From: Flavobacterium frigidimaris
Lineage (GTDB): Bacteria > Bacteroidota > Bacteroidia > Flavobacteriales > Flavobacteriaceae
Length of the DNA stretch: 64,000 nucleotides
Direction: 5' to 3'
NCBI GenBank assembly: GCA_900129595.1
Contig: FQWG01000008.1
Span: forward strand, 172,055-236,054
How positions within the stretch are numbered: the stretch's first letter is position 1; every line of letters begins with the position of its first letter. Below are positions 35,333 through 43,828 of the stretch, in pieces. The translations under genes were made by a program, and so were the position numbers. A model generated the notes under the pieces. The model did no database searches, had not been told where the DNA came from, and saw only the letters and a list, made by a program, of their open reading frames with translations.

Positions 35333-35548
35333 ATGAGCGAGAAATCAATCACCGGAAAACCAGCAAAAACATGTTATGAACATATTGGTGGAAAATTAGG
35401 TCAGTTACTTTTAGAAACTTTTGCTGATAAAGGCTGGATTGCTAAAAATAAACCAACAGACAAACACTTTTATATTACAGATTTGGGTCAAAAAGAATTT
35501 GAAAAATTAGGCGTTGATACCACACAAATCAAGTCAGAAGATTTATAA
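35333..35548 (+). CDS. Free-standing ArsR-type C-terminal domain protein
   Basis: The 71-residue protein reads AKTCYEHIGGKLGQLLLETFADKGW, then HFYITDLGQKEF. In many proteobacterial ArsR-type regulators the same pattern (TCYDHLAGKLG, then a winged segment ending in TPAG) forms the region after the usual DNA-binding helix-turn-helix. Here it stands alone without the N-terminal half, and no in-frame sequence upstream supplies it. It could be a small regulator or an anti-regulator. It lies between a membrane protein gene and a racemase gene. Confidence 0.72.
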   Translation: MSEKSITGKPAKTCYEHIGGKLGQLLLETFADKGWIAKNKPTDKHFYITDLGQKEFEKLGVDTTQIKSEDL

Positions 35549-35557
35549 ATATAAAAA

Positions 35558-36238
35558 ATGAAAAAAGTTGGACTCGTAGGCGGAACCAGTTGGGTTTCGA
35601 CAATAGATTACTATAAATTCATTAACGAAGGTGTAAACAAAAAACTGGGCGGACTGCAATTTGCAGAATGCCTGATTTATTCTCTGAATTTTGGTGATAT
35701 TCAGGAAAAAACCTGGCCAGACTCATACGAACTGATATTGAATGCCTGTTTAAGTTTACAAAAAAGTGGTGTTGATGCCATTGTACTATGTGCAAATACA
35801 GCGCATATGCATGCGGACAAAATCGAAAAGGAAATCGAAGTTCCCTTGATTCATATTGGTACTGAAACTGCAAAAGCCATAACACGAGAAAAAATCACAA
35901 CTGTTGGCCTATTAGGAACTTCGTTTTCTATGGAAATGGATTTTTATAAAGACCGTTTGAAAAGTTTTGGATTAAATGTGTTAATTCCTGAAAAACAGGA
36001 AACAAGAGATTATATACAACAAGTTTTAAAACAAGAACTGGGCAAAGGAATTATAAATCCGGAATCGAAAGAAAACTATATCAAAATTGCCAGCGAACTG
36101 ATCGCGCGTGGCGCCGAAGGCATTATTTTAGGCTGTACCGAAATCCCGTTGCTTATCGATCAGTCTCATTTTGCTGTTCCTGTTTTTGATACTACAAAAA
36201 TACATTCGGAAGCTATTGTGAGCTTCATGCTCTCTTAA
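35558..36238 (+). CDS. Aspartate/glutamate racemase family protein
   Basis: The 226-residue enzyme starts with VGLVGGTSWVSTIDYYK and has both catalytic cysteines of the family: Cys78 in VLCANTAHMH and Cys193 in LGCTEIPLL. Such PLP-independent racemases interconvert D and L aspartate or related acids in the cytoplasm. It is 9 bases after the small ArsR-like gene. The YgeA-like subgroup fits best. Confidence 0.92.
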   Translation: MKKVGLVGGTSWVSTIDYYKFINEGVNKKLGGLQFAECLIYSLNFGDIQEKTWPDSYELILNACLSLQKSGVDAIVLCANTAHMHADKIEKEIEVPLIHIGTETAKAITREKITTVGLLGTSFSMEMDFYKDRLKSFGLNVLIPEKQETRDYIQQVLKQELGKGIINPESKENYIKIASELIARGAEGIILGCTEIPLLIDQSHFAVPVFDTTKIHSEAIVSFMLS

Positions 36239-36254
36239 ACTTAAATTATAACTT

Positions 36255-36953
36255 ATGGGCTATTTCGGCGGACTGGGTTCCGGAAAAGGATGGAATAAAT
36301 TTAATTTTATCCTTACACCCAACGAATTTGAATCTATTTTTACCGATCTTAAATTTCACTTTGTGATCACAAATACAAGAGTTCCTATAGATTATAAAGC
36401 AACTGATACACTTTATGTATTTGGTGGCTACAAAGATTTTTTTAACGAAATTATAATTGGCAATAAAGAATATGATAGAAAAGAACATTGGTTTTATGAA
36501 GATAAAATCCGAATTTCTCTTACTGATGATCTTAATACTATTAACTTTAAAGATATTATCGACAAAAAGGGAGTCATTTCTAATGATTATAAACTAGTTG
36601 ATCCAACAGAACCGGTAATAAATATCAGTCCTTTTTACATCACTTTTTCAAAGAATAATGAAAGTCTAAGTGTTGCTTATATGAATACTGAAGGAACTAT
36701 TGGTTTAGAACTGACTTATCCAAAATTCGTAAGTTTTTCAAACGATAAATTCAATTCTATTGTTGATGCAAACACTTTTAATAATTATAACTTATTTAAT
36801 GATCTGGTAAAAAACATAAAGGCAATATCCAATAAAGCAAAACTGCAAAGTGCTGCAAAACTATATCGTCCAAATTTCTGGATTAGTCCGGAAGCAAAAA
36901 AAGTAATTAACGAAAACCGATATTTAAAATCGAATTCATTACTTATTTCTTAA
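36255..36953 (+). CDS. Protein of unknown function
   Basis: The 232-residue product has no signal peptide or membrane segment. It begins MGYFGGLGSGKGWNKFNFIL; the GLGSGKGW stretch looks glycine-rich like a loop but is not a proper P-loop, which needs G-x4-GK[ST]. It has several aromatic beta-type segments (TLYVFGGYKDFFNEIIIG, INISPFYITFS). I recognise no family. It lies 16 bases after the racemase gene and 16 before a lipoprotein gene. Confidence 0.7.
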   Translation: MGYFGGLGSGKGWNKFNFILTPNEFESIFTDLKFHFVITNTRVPIDYKATDTLYVFGGYKDFFNEIIIGNKEYDRKEHWFYEDKIRISLTDDLNTINFKDIIDKKGVISNDYKLVDPTEPVINISPFYITFSKNNESLSVAYMNTEGTIGLELTYPKFVSFSNDKFNSIVDANTFNNYNLFNDLVKNIKAISNKAKLQSAAKLYRPNFWISPEAKKVINENRYLKSNSLLIS

Positions 36954-36969
36954 AACTATAAAATCATAT

Positions 36970-37575
36970 ATGAAAAAGAAGCTTAGAATATTTGTCCTTT
37001 TACTGGTAGCTGTTTTAGTATCAAATTGTGCGTCTTTTTCTAAAAAAGATTTTAAGAACGATTACACTAAAATAGATGAAAGCTCTCTAATTTCATTTAA
37101 TGGAAAATTTAGCTTCTCTCCAATAAAAAAATTCGACAGGAAAACAGCACATTCAAATATCGAAACTTCAAAAAAGTATATCAATTCATACAATTACATC
37201 ACAAATGAAAGTTTAAAATTTGAAGACATCGATTCTATTATAAATGGTCTGGTCGACTATCATATCGAATTAAAGCTGAGCAATACTGCCCAATTAAACG
37301 TCGAGTTATTCAAGAATAATTACAGTATAAAAAAACAGCAGATCAAAGGTGAACTCAAAAAAGACGGAATGTTCTATCTGCATAATACATTCCTGAAATG
37401 CACCGGAATACCCTATCTTTTTGGCGGATGCAATAACAATAAAAGACGAATTGCTATCTCAAAAAACAATAATCTGATTATAAATGAAGCCGTAGACAAT
37501 ACCGGCGCATTCTTGTTCCTTTTTTGGGCAGGACCAAGTTATAATGGTACTTATGAATTTAAACGCCTGGACTAA
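36970..37575 (+). CDS. Lipoprotein of unknown function
   Basis: The 201-residue protein has a clear lipoprotein signal (hydrophobic 6-17, VSNC with Cys20). Residues after the cysteine are not acidic (ASFSKKDFK), suggesting the periplasmic face. A C-terminal segment FLKCTGIPYLFGGCNNNKRR has two cysteines that could pair. The final part, NTGAFLFLFWAGPSYNGTYEFKRL, is hydrophobic. No family is recognised. Confidence 0.75.
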   Translation: MKKKLRIFVLLLVAVLVSNCASFSKKDFKNDYTKIDESSLISFNGKFSFSPIKKFDRKTAHSNIETSKKYINSYNYITNESLKFEDIDSIINGLVDYHIELKLSNTAQLNVELFKNNYSIKKQQIKGELKKDGMFYLHNTFLKCTGIPYLFGGCNNNKRRIAISKNNNLIINEAVDNTGAFLFLFWAGPSYNGTYEFKRLD

Positions 37576-37646
37576 AATTATTAAGTACTTTTTGTTTTTC
37601 ATAAATACTTATTTTATAACTTAGTTAGCTTTTAAATTCCAGAACC

Positions 37647-38015
37647 ATGACTAAGAAAGAAATTGCCCAGGACTTTTTAAAACTCGCTGCAAACGGGCAT
37701 TCACATGAAGCATTTCGCCTTTATATTGGTAAAAATTTCAAACACCATAATGCTTATTTTAAAGGCGATGCCGAGACTTTGATGCTGGCAATGGAAGAAT
37801 CGACGAGAACAAATCCCAATAAGGTTTTTAAAATTCATCACATTCTTGAAGATGACAATCTGGTCGCTGTACATTCTCATCTCAAACAAACTCCTGTAGA
37901 ACTAGGTTTTGCAGTTGTTCATATTCTTAAATTCAAGGGAGACAAAATTGTTGAACTTTGGGATTTAGGACAGCCTATTCCTAAAGATCCTATTAATGAA
38001 AACGGAATGTTTTAA
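37647..38015 (+). CDS. SnoaL/NTF2-like family protein
   Basis: The 122-residue protein has the NTF2-like cone fold pattern: IAQDFLKLAANGHSHEAFRLY, FKHHNAYFKGDAETLMLAM, LVAVHSHLKQT and VVHILKFKGDKIVELWDLGQ. Such proteins include small isomerases, dehydratases and binding domains. The histidines in HHNAYF and VHSH may line the pocket. It is preceded by a 71-base gap and followed by a repeat-bearing one. Confidence 0.88.
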   Translation: MTKKEIAQDFLKLAANGHSHEAFRLYIGKNFKHHNAYFKGDAETLMLAMEESTRTNPNKVFKIHHILEDDNLVAVHSHLKQTPVELGFAVVHILKFKGDKIVELWDLGQPIPKDPINENGMF

Positions 38016-38057
38016 GTTATTTTACAGCTGACACTAACAACTGATACTCCATTATAA

Positions 38058-38162
38058 AATTAACCGCAACGCCAAGATTTTTATCAATCGGTAAGTTTAA
38101 AAACACAAAGTTCGATAAGCTTTGTACAGACTCAGCTTTGCGCACTTTGCGATAAAAAAAAC
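38058..38162. repeat. Degenerate intergenic repeat, ACTTTGCG type
   Basis: The gap contains phrases TAACCGCAACGCCAAG, ACACAAAGTTCG and TTGCGCACTTTGCGATAAAA. The outer phrases are roughly inverted (AACCGCA and TGCGAT). A related phrase CCTTGCGGTTAAAT occurs at 63490-63503. No gene is seen. Confidence 0.5.
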
Positions 38163-38193
38163 ATTTTAACCTTAAAACCTGAAACTAAAAAAA

Positions 38194-39240
38194 ATGAATT
38201 CCATTCTTAGAATCCCCTATTTATTATCTGTCCTTTTCTTATTTTCAAATTGCAATTCATTTGCACAAAAAAAAGACAATTATCCAACTCAAATTGATAG
38301 TCTCATAAAAAATACCAATCCTGTTTTTAATGGCGTTATTCTGATTTCTAAAAATGGAAAAAATATATATTCTAAAGTGCATGGTTTTACCAATTTCGAC
38401 TCAAAAAAACCTTTGACTAGCAACAGTCAGTTCGAAATCATGTCGAATAGTAAACAAATCGCAGCGGTTTTGATTTTATTAGAAGTAGAAAAAGGAAAAA
38501 TTAATTTACAAGATCCAATTAAAAAATATTTGCCGGAACTTACTCAAACCTGGGAAGATTCTGTAACCGTTCATCAACTTTTAAATCATACACACGGAAT
38601 TGTCGACATCAATAAACCCCTTGAGTTTAAACCCGGAACTAATTTTCATTACGGAAACCTAAACTACAGTCTTCTTGGTAAAATTCTAGAACATACTTCG
38701 AAAAAAAGTTATAGCGAAATAGCCAATGCACTTTTCAAAAAGCTTGAAATGAAAAATACTTTTACTTATAATAAAACCAAAATCCAGAATCTAACTACGG
38801 GATACATAAACAACAAAAATACATTTGAACCTGTCAAAGAATCACTAATATCAAATGAAAACCTAGGCGCTGACGGAATCATTTCTACTGTAAATGATCT
38901 GGCAATCTGGAACAATAATCTCCATAAAGGAAAAATTTTAAAACCTGAAACGTATCAATTAATGATAAAATCAACTGTGCTATCGCAACACAACCTCTTT
39001 GGAAAAGAAAAAGAGCCTTATGGTTACGGTATTCGAATTATCGAAAAAGAACCGTTGAAATATTTGGGCCACACAGGATTAGGTGATGGTTTTTCTTCTG
39101 TAAATTTGTATTTTCCTGAAAGTGATGTAAGCTTGATTGTATTAGAAAATCAGATGAATGAAAATTCAGATTTGTTTTATATCAATGAATTTAAAATCAA
39201 GAACATTTTATTTAAAAGCAATTTGCTAAATCCAAAATAA
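38194..39240 (+). CDS. Beta-lactamase-like serine hydrolase (class C / S12 type), exported
   Basis: The 348-residue protein has a hydrophobic export signal (residues 8-25) with either a lipobox-like FSNC or a later SFAQ cleavage. Catalytic parts of the S12 family are SNSK (84-87, nucleophile Ser84 and Lys87), YGNLNYSLLG in the position of the YxN motif, and LGHTGLGDG in the KTG position. Enzymes of this type are D-aminopeptidases, esterases or peptidoglycan carboxypeptidases and seldom true resistance enzymes. Two small genes follow 6 bases downstream. Confidence 0.9.
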   Translation: MNSILRIPYLLSVLFLFSNCNSFAQKKDNYPTQIDSLIKNTNPVFNGVILISKNGKNIYSKVHGFTNFDSKKPLTSNSQFEIMSNSKQIAAVLILLEVEKGKINLQDPIKKYLPELTQTWEDSVTVHQLLNHTHGIVDINKPLEFKPGTNFHYGNLNYSLLGKILEHTSKKSYSEIANALFKKLEMKNTFTYNKTKIQNLTTGYINNKNTFEPVKESLISNENLGADGIISTVNDLAIWNNNLHKGKILKPETYQLMIKSTVLSQHNLFGKEKEPYGYGIRIIEKEPLKYLGHTGLGDGFSSVNLYFPESDVSLIVLENQMNENSDLFYINEFKIKNILFKSNLLNPK

Positions 39241-39246
39241 AACAGA

Positions 39247-39672
39247 ATGGCAAAAAATAAAACTACTGAAACCAATGAAAGTATTGCTGATTTTATAGAT
39301 GCTTTTGTCAAAGAGGAAACCAAAAGAAATGATGCTTTTGAACTCATCAGAATAATGCAGGAAGTCACTCATTTTGAACCCAAAATGTGGGGGCCAAGTA
39401 TAATTGGTTTCGGGAGTTATCACTATAAATATGCCAGCGGTCATGAAGGCGACGCACCGCTTGTGGGGTTCTCACCAAGAAAAGCAGCTATTTCGCTTTA
39501 TATATATACTTCGCCAGATGATCGAGACGAATTACTTTCTAAACTAGGAAAGCATAAAGCATCTAAAGGCTGTATTTATATCAAAAAATTAGCTGATATT
39601 GATGTTGGAGTGCTTAAAAATATGATTTCACTTTCTTTAGAACATTTAAAAAAATTATACCCATCAAATTAA
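39247..39672 (+). CDS. DUF1801 family protein
   Basis: The 141-residue soluble protein fits DUF1801 (YdhG-like): ESIADFIDAFVKEETKRND, MWGPSIIGFGSYHYKY, GFSPRKAAISLYIY and ASKGCIYIKKLADIDVGVL. One relative is the iron chaperone frataxin-like YdhG; most members are uncharacterised. A second, different DUF1801 gene lies at 46769. It is tightly linked to the hydrolase genes on both sides (6 and 7 bases). Confidence 0.88.
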   Translation: MAKNKTTETNESIADFIDAFVKEETKRNDAFELIRIMQEVTHFEPKMWGPSIIGFGSYHYKYASGHEGDAPLVGFSPRKAAISLYIYTSPDDRDELLSKLGKHKASKGCIYIKKLADIDVGVLKNMISLSLEHLKKLYPSN

Positions 39673-39679
39673 TACTACC

Positions 39680-40777
39680 ATGATCCTTACTATAGTTCTT
39701 CTCTTAGTTGCCCTTGCAATTTACATTTTTCAACATCCCAGATATGGGAAACAGCCCTCTGGAGAAAGATTGGCCTTAATGCAGAAAAGTCCGCAATTTA
39801 AAAACGGAAAATTCGAAAATATAACTTTTACACCAGAACTCGCAGAAGGTTATAGCTTTTCTAAAGTGCTATATGAGTTTCTATTTAAAAAAGTAGACCG
39901 CAAAATTCCGACTGATAATATTCCGTCTATCAAAACCAATTTACATGAACTCCCTATAGATCAGGATGTTTTAGTATGGTTTGGGCATTCCTCCTATTAC
40001 ATTCAGCTTGAAGGAAAACGTTTTTTAATCGATCCTGTTTTTAGCGGGAACGCCTCTCCTATTTACGGAACTACAAAAGCATTCAAAGGAACTGATATTT
40101 ATACTGCCAGTGATTTTCCTGAAATTGATTATTTACTGATCACACACGATCATTATGATCATCTGGATTATAAAACGATTATGGAATTAAAACCCAAAAT
40201 AAAACAAATAATTTGTGCTCTTGGTGTTGGCTCACATTTTGAGTTTTGGGGATTTGCAAAACACATTATCATCGAAAAAGACTGGCACGAAAAAATAAAA
40301 CTCGATGAAAATCTGACTCTTTATACTACGCCATCAAGGCATTTTTCAGGCAGAAGCATCAAACGCTGTAATACGCTCTGGACATCGTTTGTACTGGAAG
40401 CCAACGATTTTAAAATGTATCTGGGCGGTGACAGCGGTTACGATACCCATTATGCCGAAATTGGAAACAAATTTGGCCCTTTTGACATCGCGCTTCTCGA
40501 TAACGGACAATATAATCCGGCCTGGAAATACATTCATAATCTCCCGGAAGATGTGATAAAAGCCATGAAAGATATCAAAGCAAAAAGAGTTTTTCCGGTA
40601 CATTCTTCTAAATTTCCATTAGCGCTGCATCCCTGGGACGAACCTTTGATAAAAGTAACCCAATTGAATGCCGCTTCAGAAAATCCGATTCCGCTAGTGA
40701 CACCGAAAATAGGTGAATTAGTAGAACTCAGAAATGAAAAACAAGAATTTCAACAATGGTGGAAAGGGGTCAGATAG
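39680..40777 (+). CDS. Metallo-beta-lactamase-fold hydrolase, NAPE-PLD/UlaG-like
   Basis: The 365-residue protein has an N-terminal membrane helix (2-17) and a metallo-beta-lactamase domain. Its key motif is THDHYDHLD (His156, His158, Asp160, His161), and DPVFSGNASPIYG, SRHFSGRS and LGGDSGYDTHY are as in NAPE-hydrolysing phospholipase D-like proteins. It would hydrolyse phosphodiester or ester bonds, perhaps of envelope lipids, anchored to the inner membrane. The natural substrate is not known. Confidence 0.9.
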   Translation: MILTIVLLLVALAIYIFQHPRYGKQPSGERLALMQKSPQFKNGKFENITFTPELAEGYSFSKVLYEFLFKKVDRKIPTDNIPSIKTNLHELPIDQDVLVWFGHSSYYIQLEGKRFLIDPVFSGNASPIYGTTKAFKGTDIYTASDFPEIDYLLITHDHYDHLDYKTIMELKPKIKQIICALGVGSHFEFWGFAKHIIIEKDWHEKIKLDENLTLYTTPSRHFSGRSIKRCNTLWTSFVLEANDFKMYLGGDSGYDTHYAEIGNKFGPFDIALLDNGQYNPAWKYIHNLPEDVIKAMKDIKAKRVFPVHSSKFPLALHPWDEPLIKVTQLNAASENPIPLVTPKIGELVELRNEKQEFQQWWKGVR

Positions 40778-40835
40778 CTTATTGTAAACGTAAAATGTTT
40801 ATTATAAAAAATGTGTTCTAAACTGAAATGGAAAC

Positions 40836-40870
40836 ACAAACCTGAAACTTGAAACCTGAAACCTGAAACA
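40836..40870 (+). repeat. CCTGAAA heptad array
   Basis: Four consecutive heptads CCTGAAA, CTTGAAA, CCTGAAA, CCTGAAA stand just before the lactonase-like gene. A single related unit occurs before the gene at 38194. Confidence 0.75.
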
Positions 40871-40888
40871 AAAAAAATCATAAACGCC

Positions 40889-42013
40889 ATGAACCAAAAA
40901 ATATACCTTCTAGCAATTGCTTTTCTAATTACCCTAAATAGCTTCTCTCAAAATACGTATGTCTTTTTAGGAAGTTACAATCGTGATCTGGCTGCAGAAG
41001 GTATTCAGGTGTATCAGTTAGATACTTTAAAAGGTAAATTAACTAAAATAACTTCGGCAAAGAATATCATCAATCCGTCGTATTTGACTTTATCACCAAA
41101 CGGAAAATATCTTTATGCCTGTACCGATACGAAAACGCCAAATGCAGGAAGCGTTAGCAGTTTTGAATTTAATCCTGAAAATAAAACCCTGACTTTTTTA
41201 AACAAGCAATCCAGTGGCGGTGAAAATCCGGTTTATCTTTCGGTTCACAAAAGCGGCAAATGGCTGGTAAATGGTAATTATACAGAAGGAAGTGTATCAG
41301 TTCATCCTCTATTAGAAAATGGCAAAATTGATTCGATAGCACAAAATTTTCAATATACTGACGGAAGTATTAATAAGGAAAGACAAACGAAATCTCACGT
41401 TCATTCGACGGTATTTTCTCCTCAAAATGATTATTTATTCCTGCCTGATTTAGGCGCTGATAAAATTCGTTGTTATCGTTTTGACACAACTCAGAAACAG
41501 CCTTTAGTAGAAACAAAAGTTCCGTTTACCAAAACAGATTTAGAAGCAGGACCAAGGCATTTTACTTTTCACCCCAACGAAAAATCGGGTTATTGTATCG
41601 AAGAAATGTCCGGATCAATAAGTGTTTATCAATACGAAAACGGAACTCTGAAACAAATCCAGCGCATCAATACACATCCGGACACTATAACATCCGGTTT
41701 TGAAAGTTCAGACATTCATATTTCGCCAGACGGAAAATTTCTATACGCCACAAACAGAGGCAAAGAAAACAACATCGCCATTTTTTCTATTGACGAAAAC
41801 GGTCTTTTGAAAAACATTGGCTACCAGTCGACTTTCGGAAAACATCCGAGAATTTTTGCCCTTGATGAAACAGGGGATTTTTTAGTGGCAACAAATGTCA
41901 ATTCGGGAAATGTAGTCGTCTTTAAAAGAAATTCAAAAACCGGATTGCTTAAAAAAACAGGAAATGAAGTTAAAATGGAGAATGTTTCCTGTGTTCAGAT
42001 TAAGAGAATATAA
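40889..42013 (+). CDS. Lactonase-family beta-propeller protein, exported
   Basis: The 374-residue protein has a signal peptide (cleavage near NSFSQ) and a seven-bladed propeller with repeated blade ends: LTLSPNGKYLYACTD, ENPVYLSVHKSGKWLV, AGPRHFTFHPNEKSGYCI, SDIHISPDGKFLYATNRG and HPRIFALDETGDFLVATN. This is the 6-phosphogluconolactonase (Pgl) / muconate cycloisomerase-like family. With an export signal it is unlikely to act in the pentose phosphate pathway; an extracytoplasmic sugar-lactone hydrolase fits better. Confidence 0.9.
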   Translation: MNQKIYLLAIAFLITLNSFSQNTYVFLGSYNRDLAAEGIQVYQLDTLKGKLTKITSAKNIINPSYLTLSPNGKYLYACTDTKTPNAGSVSSFEFNPENKTLTFLNKQSSGGENPVYLSVHKSGKWLVNGNYTEGSVSVHPLLENGKIDSIAQNFQYTDGSINKERQTKSHVHSTVFSPQNDYLFLPDLGADKIRCYRFDTTQKQPLVETKVPFTKTDLEAGPRHFTFHPNEKSGYCIEEMSGSISVYQYENGTLKQIQRINTHPDTITSGFESSDIHISPDGKFLYATNRGKENNIAIFSIDENGLLKNIGYQSTFGKHPRIFALDETGDFLVATNVNSGNVVVFKRNSKTGLLKKTGNEVKMENVSCVQIKRI

Positions 42014-42315
42014 TCATATTTTACGTTATTGCGAGGAACGAAGCAATCTCAAGTGCTGCATTGGCAAAAGTTTATAGTATTGCGATTTCGAACACAGATG
42101 ACACGGATTCGCAAGCGAAAACACAGATTATCGCGTATTTTCTATTGTTTGGCTTTTATGCAAAATCAGAAATCACACAAAATTTATAAATCATTTATAA
42201 TCTTATAATCTGTGGCAAAAAACTTCTTTCGCTGAAAACCAAAGTCAAATTTTTATTTTAAATTCGTGGTTCTTCGTCAAATTAGCGGCAAACAAAAAAT
42301 TTTAAAACTTAAAAA
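42014..42315. repeat. Repeat-filled gap with two element types
   Basis: The first part has the hairpin ATTGC/GCAAT (42028-42047, around GAGGAACGAA), a phrase I recall as a widely dispersed bacterial repeat. The second part has an inverted pair CACAGATTAT (42122-42131) and ATAATCTGTG (42205-42214), with CGCAAGCGAAA before and TTCTTTCGCTGAAA after. The phrase ATCTGTGGCAAAAAAC recurs at 52407-52422. No gene or RNA is recognised. Confidence 0.65.
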
Positions 42316-42858
42316 ATGACACAATCAGCATTCAATTTACAAACTGAAATTTTAGAAGACGACATTACAAAATTAGTTCCACTACAGGAAAGTGATTTTG
42401 ATGCACTTTTTAAAGTGGCTTCAGATCCTTTAATTTGGGAACAACACCCAATCAAAGACCGATACAAAATAGAAGTCTTCAGACCTTTTTTTGATGCAGC
42501 AATCAACTCAAAAAGTGCTTTCTTGATTTTAGATAAAAAAACAAATGAAATCGTGGGCAATACCCGTTATTATGATTACAATCCGGAGAAATCCAGTATT
42601 GCAATTGGCTTTACCTTCATTGGTCGAAAATTCTGGGGCGGACTATACAATAAATCGAATAAAAAACTATTGATAGATTATGCTTTTCAACATGTAGATT
42701 CCGTACTATTTCATATTGGTACAGATAATATTCGTTCGCAAAAAGCAGTAGAAAAATTAGGAGGTTTAAAAATTGGTGAAGTAAGTGTTATTAGTAATGT
42801 CCCGCTCAATTTACCTCATTTTGAATATGAGTTAAAGGTTGAAAATTATAAATTGTGA
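42316..42858 (+). CDS. GNAT-family N-acetyltransferase, RimJ-like
   Basis: The 180-residue enzyme fits the RimJ/RimL branch of GNAT: KLVPLQESDFDALFKVASDP, FLILDKKTNEIVGNTRYYDY, IAIGFTFIGRKFWGGLYNK and the C-terminal NIRSQKAVEKLGG. RimJ-type enzymes acetylate protein or peptide N-termini. It stands alone between two repeat-filled gaps. Confidence 0.9.
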   Translation: MTQSAFNLQTEILEDDITKLVPLQESDFDALFKVASDPLIWEQHPIKDRYKIEVFRPFFDAAINSKSAFLILDKKTNEIVGNTRYYDYNPEKSSIAIGFTFIGRKFWGGLYNKSNKKLLIDYAFQHVDSVLFHIGTDNIRSQKAVEKLGGLKIGEVSVISNVPLNLPHFEYELKVENYKL

Positions 42859-42883
42859 GTTGTGAGTTATGAGTTATGAGTTG
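42847..42883 (+). repeat. TGAGTTA heptad array
   Basis: GTTGTGAGTTATGAGTTATG followed by AGTTGG: three or four units of TGAGTTA overlapping the stop codon of the GNAT gene. Confidence 0.7.
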
Positions 42884-42924
42884 GAAAATTTCTACTTTTC
42901 ATTTTGACAAATTAACTTTCAAAT

Positions 42925-43078
42925 GTGCCTTTGGGCACTAAATATTGGTAGTTTATTAGGTTATAAAGTTGGTTAGCGTGCCCTAGTTACGCAATAGGAT
43001 TTTTTGTTGCGTACCTACAGCACGCTAAATCTATTCTAATTCATATTTTTTCTACCAATCTGTAGTGCCTAACGGCAC
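42925..43078. repeat. Nested 154-bp palindromic element with REP-like hairpin ends
   Basis: Each end carries a small hairpin: GTGCC/GGCAC at 42925-42938 and again at 43065-43078. Inside them, 42934-42951 and 43052-43069 are inverted copies (16 of 18 bases). Further in, 42973-42994 and 43007-43028 are inverted copies (19 of 22). The middle is AT-rich. No open frame is present. It resembles a REP doublet or a very small non-autonomous element. Confidence 0.8.
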
Positions 43079-43109
43079 AAAATACCGTCTTTTAATCTTT
43101 GATTTTCAT

Positions 43110-43231
43110 TATAACTTTCAACATTTAACGAATAACAAATAATCCTCTCACTTCTAACATTTAACTAATAACGAATTAACATATAACTAATAATCATCTC
43201 ACTTCTAACCTTTAACGAATAAATTCTAACA
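43110..43231 (+). repeat. TAAC-word array before the LOG gene
   Basis: Degenerate copies of two phrases alternate: CTTTCAACATTTAACGAATA or CTTCTAACCTTTAACGAATA, and TAACTAATAA. The unit of about 60 bases (TCTCACTTCTAAC, then TTTAACxAATAA) occurs twice. It ends 7 bases before the LOG gene. Confidence 0.7.
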
Positions 43232-43813
43232 ATGAAAAGAATTACAGTATTCTGCGGTTCCAGTTTTGGTACTGAAGAAATATATAAAGAACAAGCAACA
43301 TTGCTGGGACAAACCCTGGCAAAACAAAACATCGAATTGGTTTACGGCGGGGCAAACGTAGGTTTAATGGGCGCTGTAGCAGATGGCGTTTTGAATGAAG
43401 GAGGAAAAGCAATTGGAGTCTTACCTAATTTTTTAAGATCCAAAGAAATTGCACATCTTGGCTTAACGGAATTAATTTTGGTCGAAAGTATGCATGAAAG
43501 AAAGACCAAAATGAATGATTTATGCGACGGCGTCATTGCGCTTCCTGGTGGATTTGGAACTCTTGAAGAACTTTTTGAAATGCTGACATGGGCGCAATTA
43601 GGATTGCACAAAAAACCAATTGCAATTTTAAATATCAATGGCTTTTACGATTCTTTGATTGAATTAACGAAAGTTATGGTAGAAAAAGGCTTATTGAAAG
43701 AAACCAATCAGCAAATGCTTTTGGTAAGCGATACTATTGATGATTTATTAGAGCAAATGAAAAATTACGTGGCACCGACCACCGGAAAATGGATTGATAA
43801 AGACAAAGTTTGA
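43232..43813 (+). CDS. LOG-family protein (TIGR00730 type)
   Basis: The 193-residue Rossmann-fold protein has FCGSSFG at the start, GGANVGLMGAVADGVL, and the signature PGGFGTLEELFE with RKTKM before it. These residues make up the nucleoside-monophosphate phosphoribohydrolase site of LOG proteins, which release adenine-type bases from AMP-like nucleotides. Many bacterial members act on nucleotides generally and are misnamed lysine decarboxylases. It is flanked upstream by a repeat array and converges on an AraC gene. Confidence 0.93.
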   Translation: MKRITVFCGSSFGTEEIYKEQATLLGQTLAKQNIELVYGGANVGLMGAVADGVLNEGGKAIGVLPNFLRSKEIAHLGLTELILVESMHERKTKMNDLCDGVIALPGGFGTLEELFEMLTWAQLGLHKKPIAILNINGFYDSLIELTKVMVEKGLLKETNQQMLLVSDTIDDLLEQMKNYVAPTTGKWIDKDKV

Positions 43814-43828
43814 CCTATCTTAAAAAAT

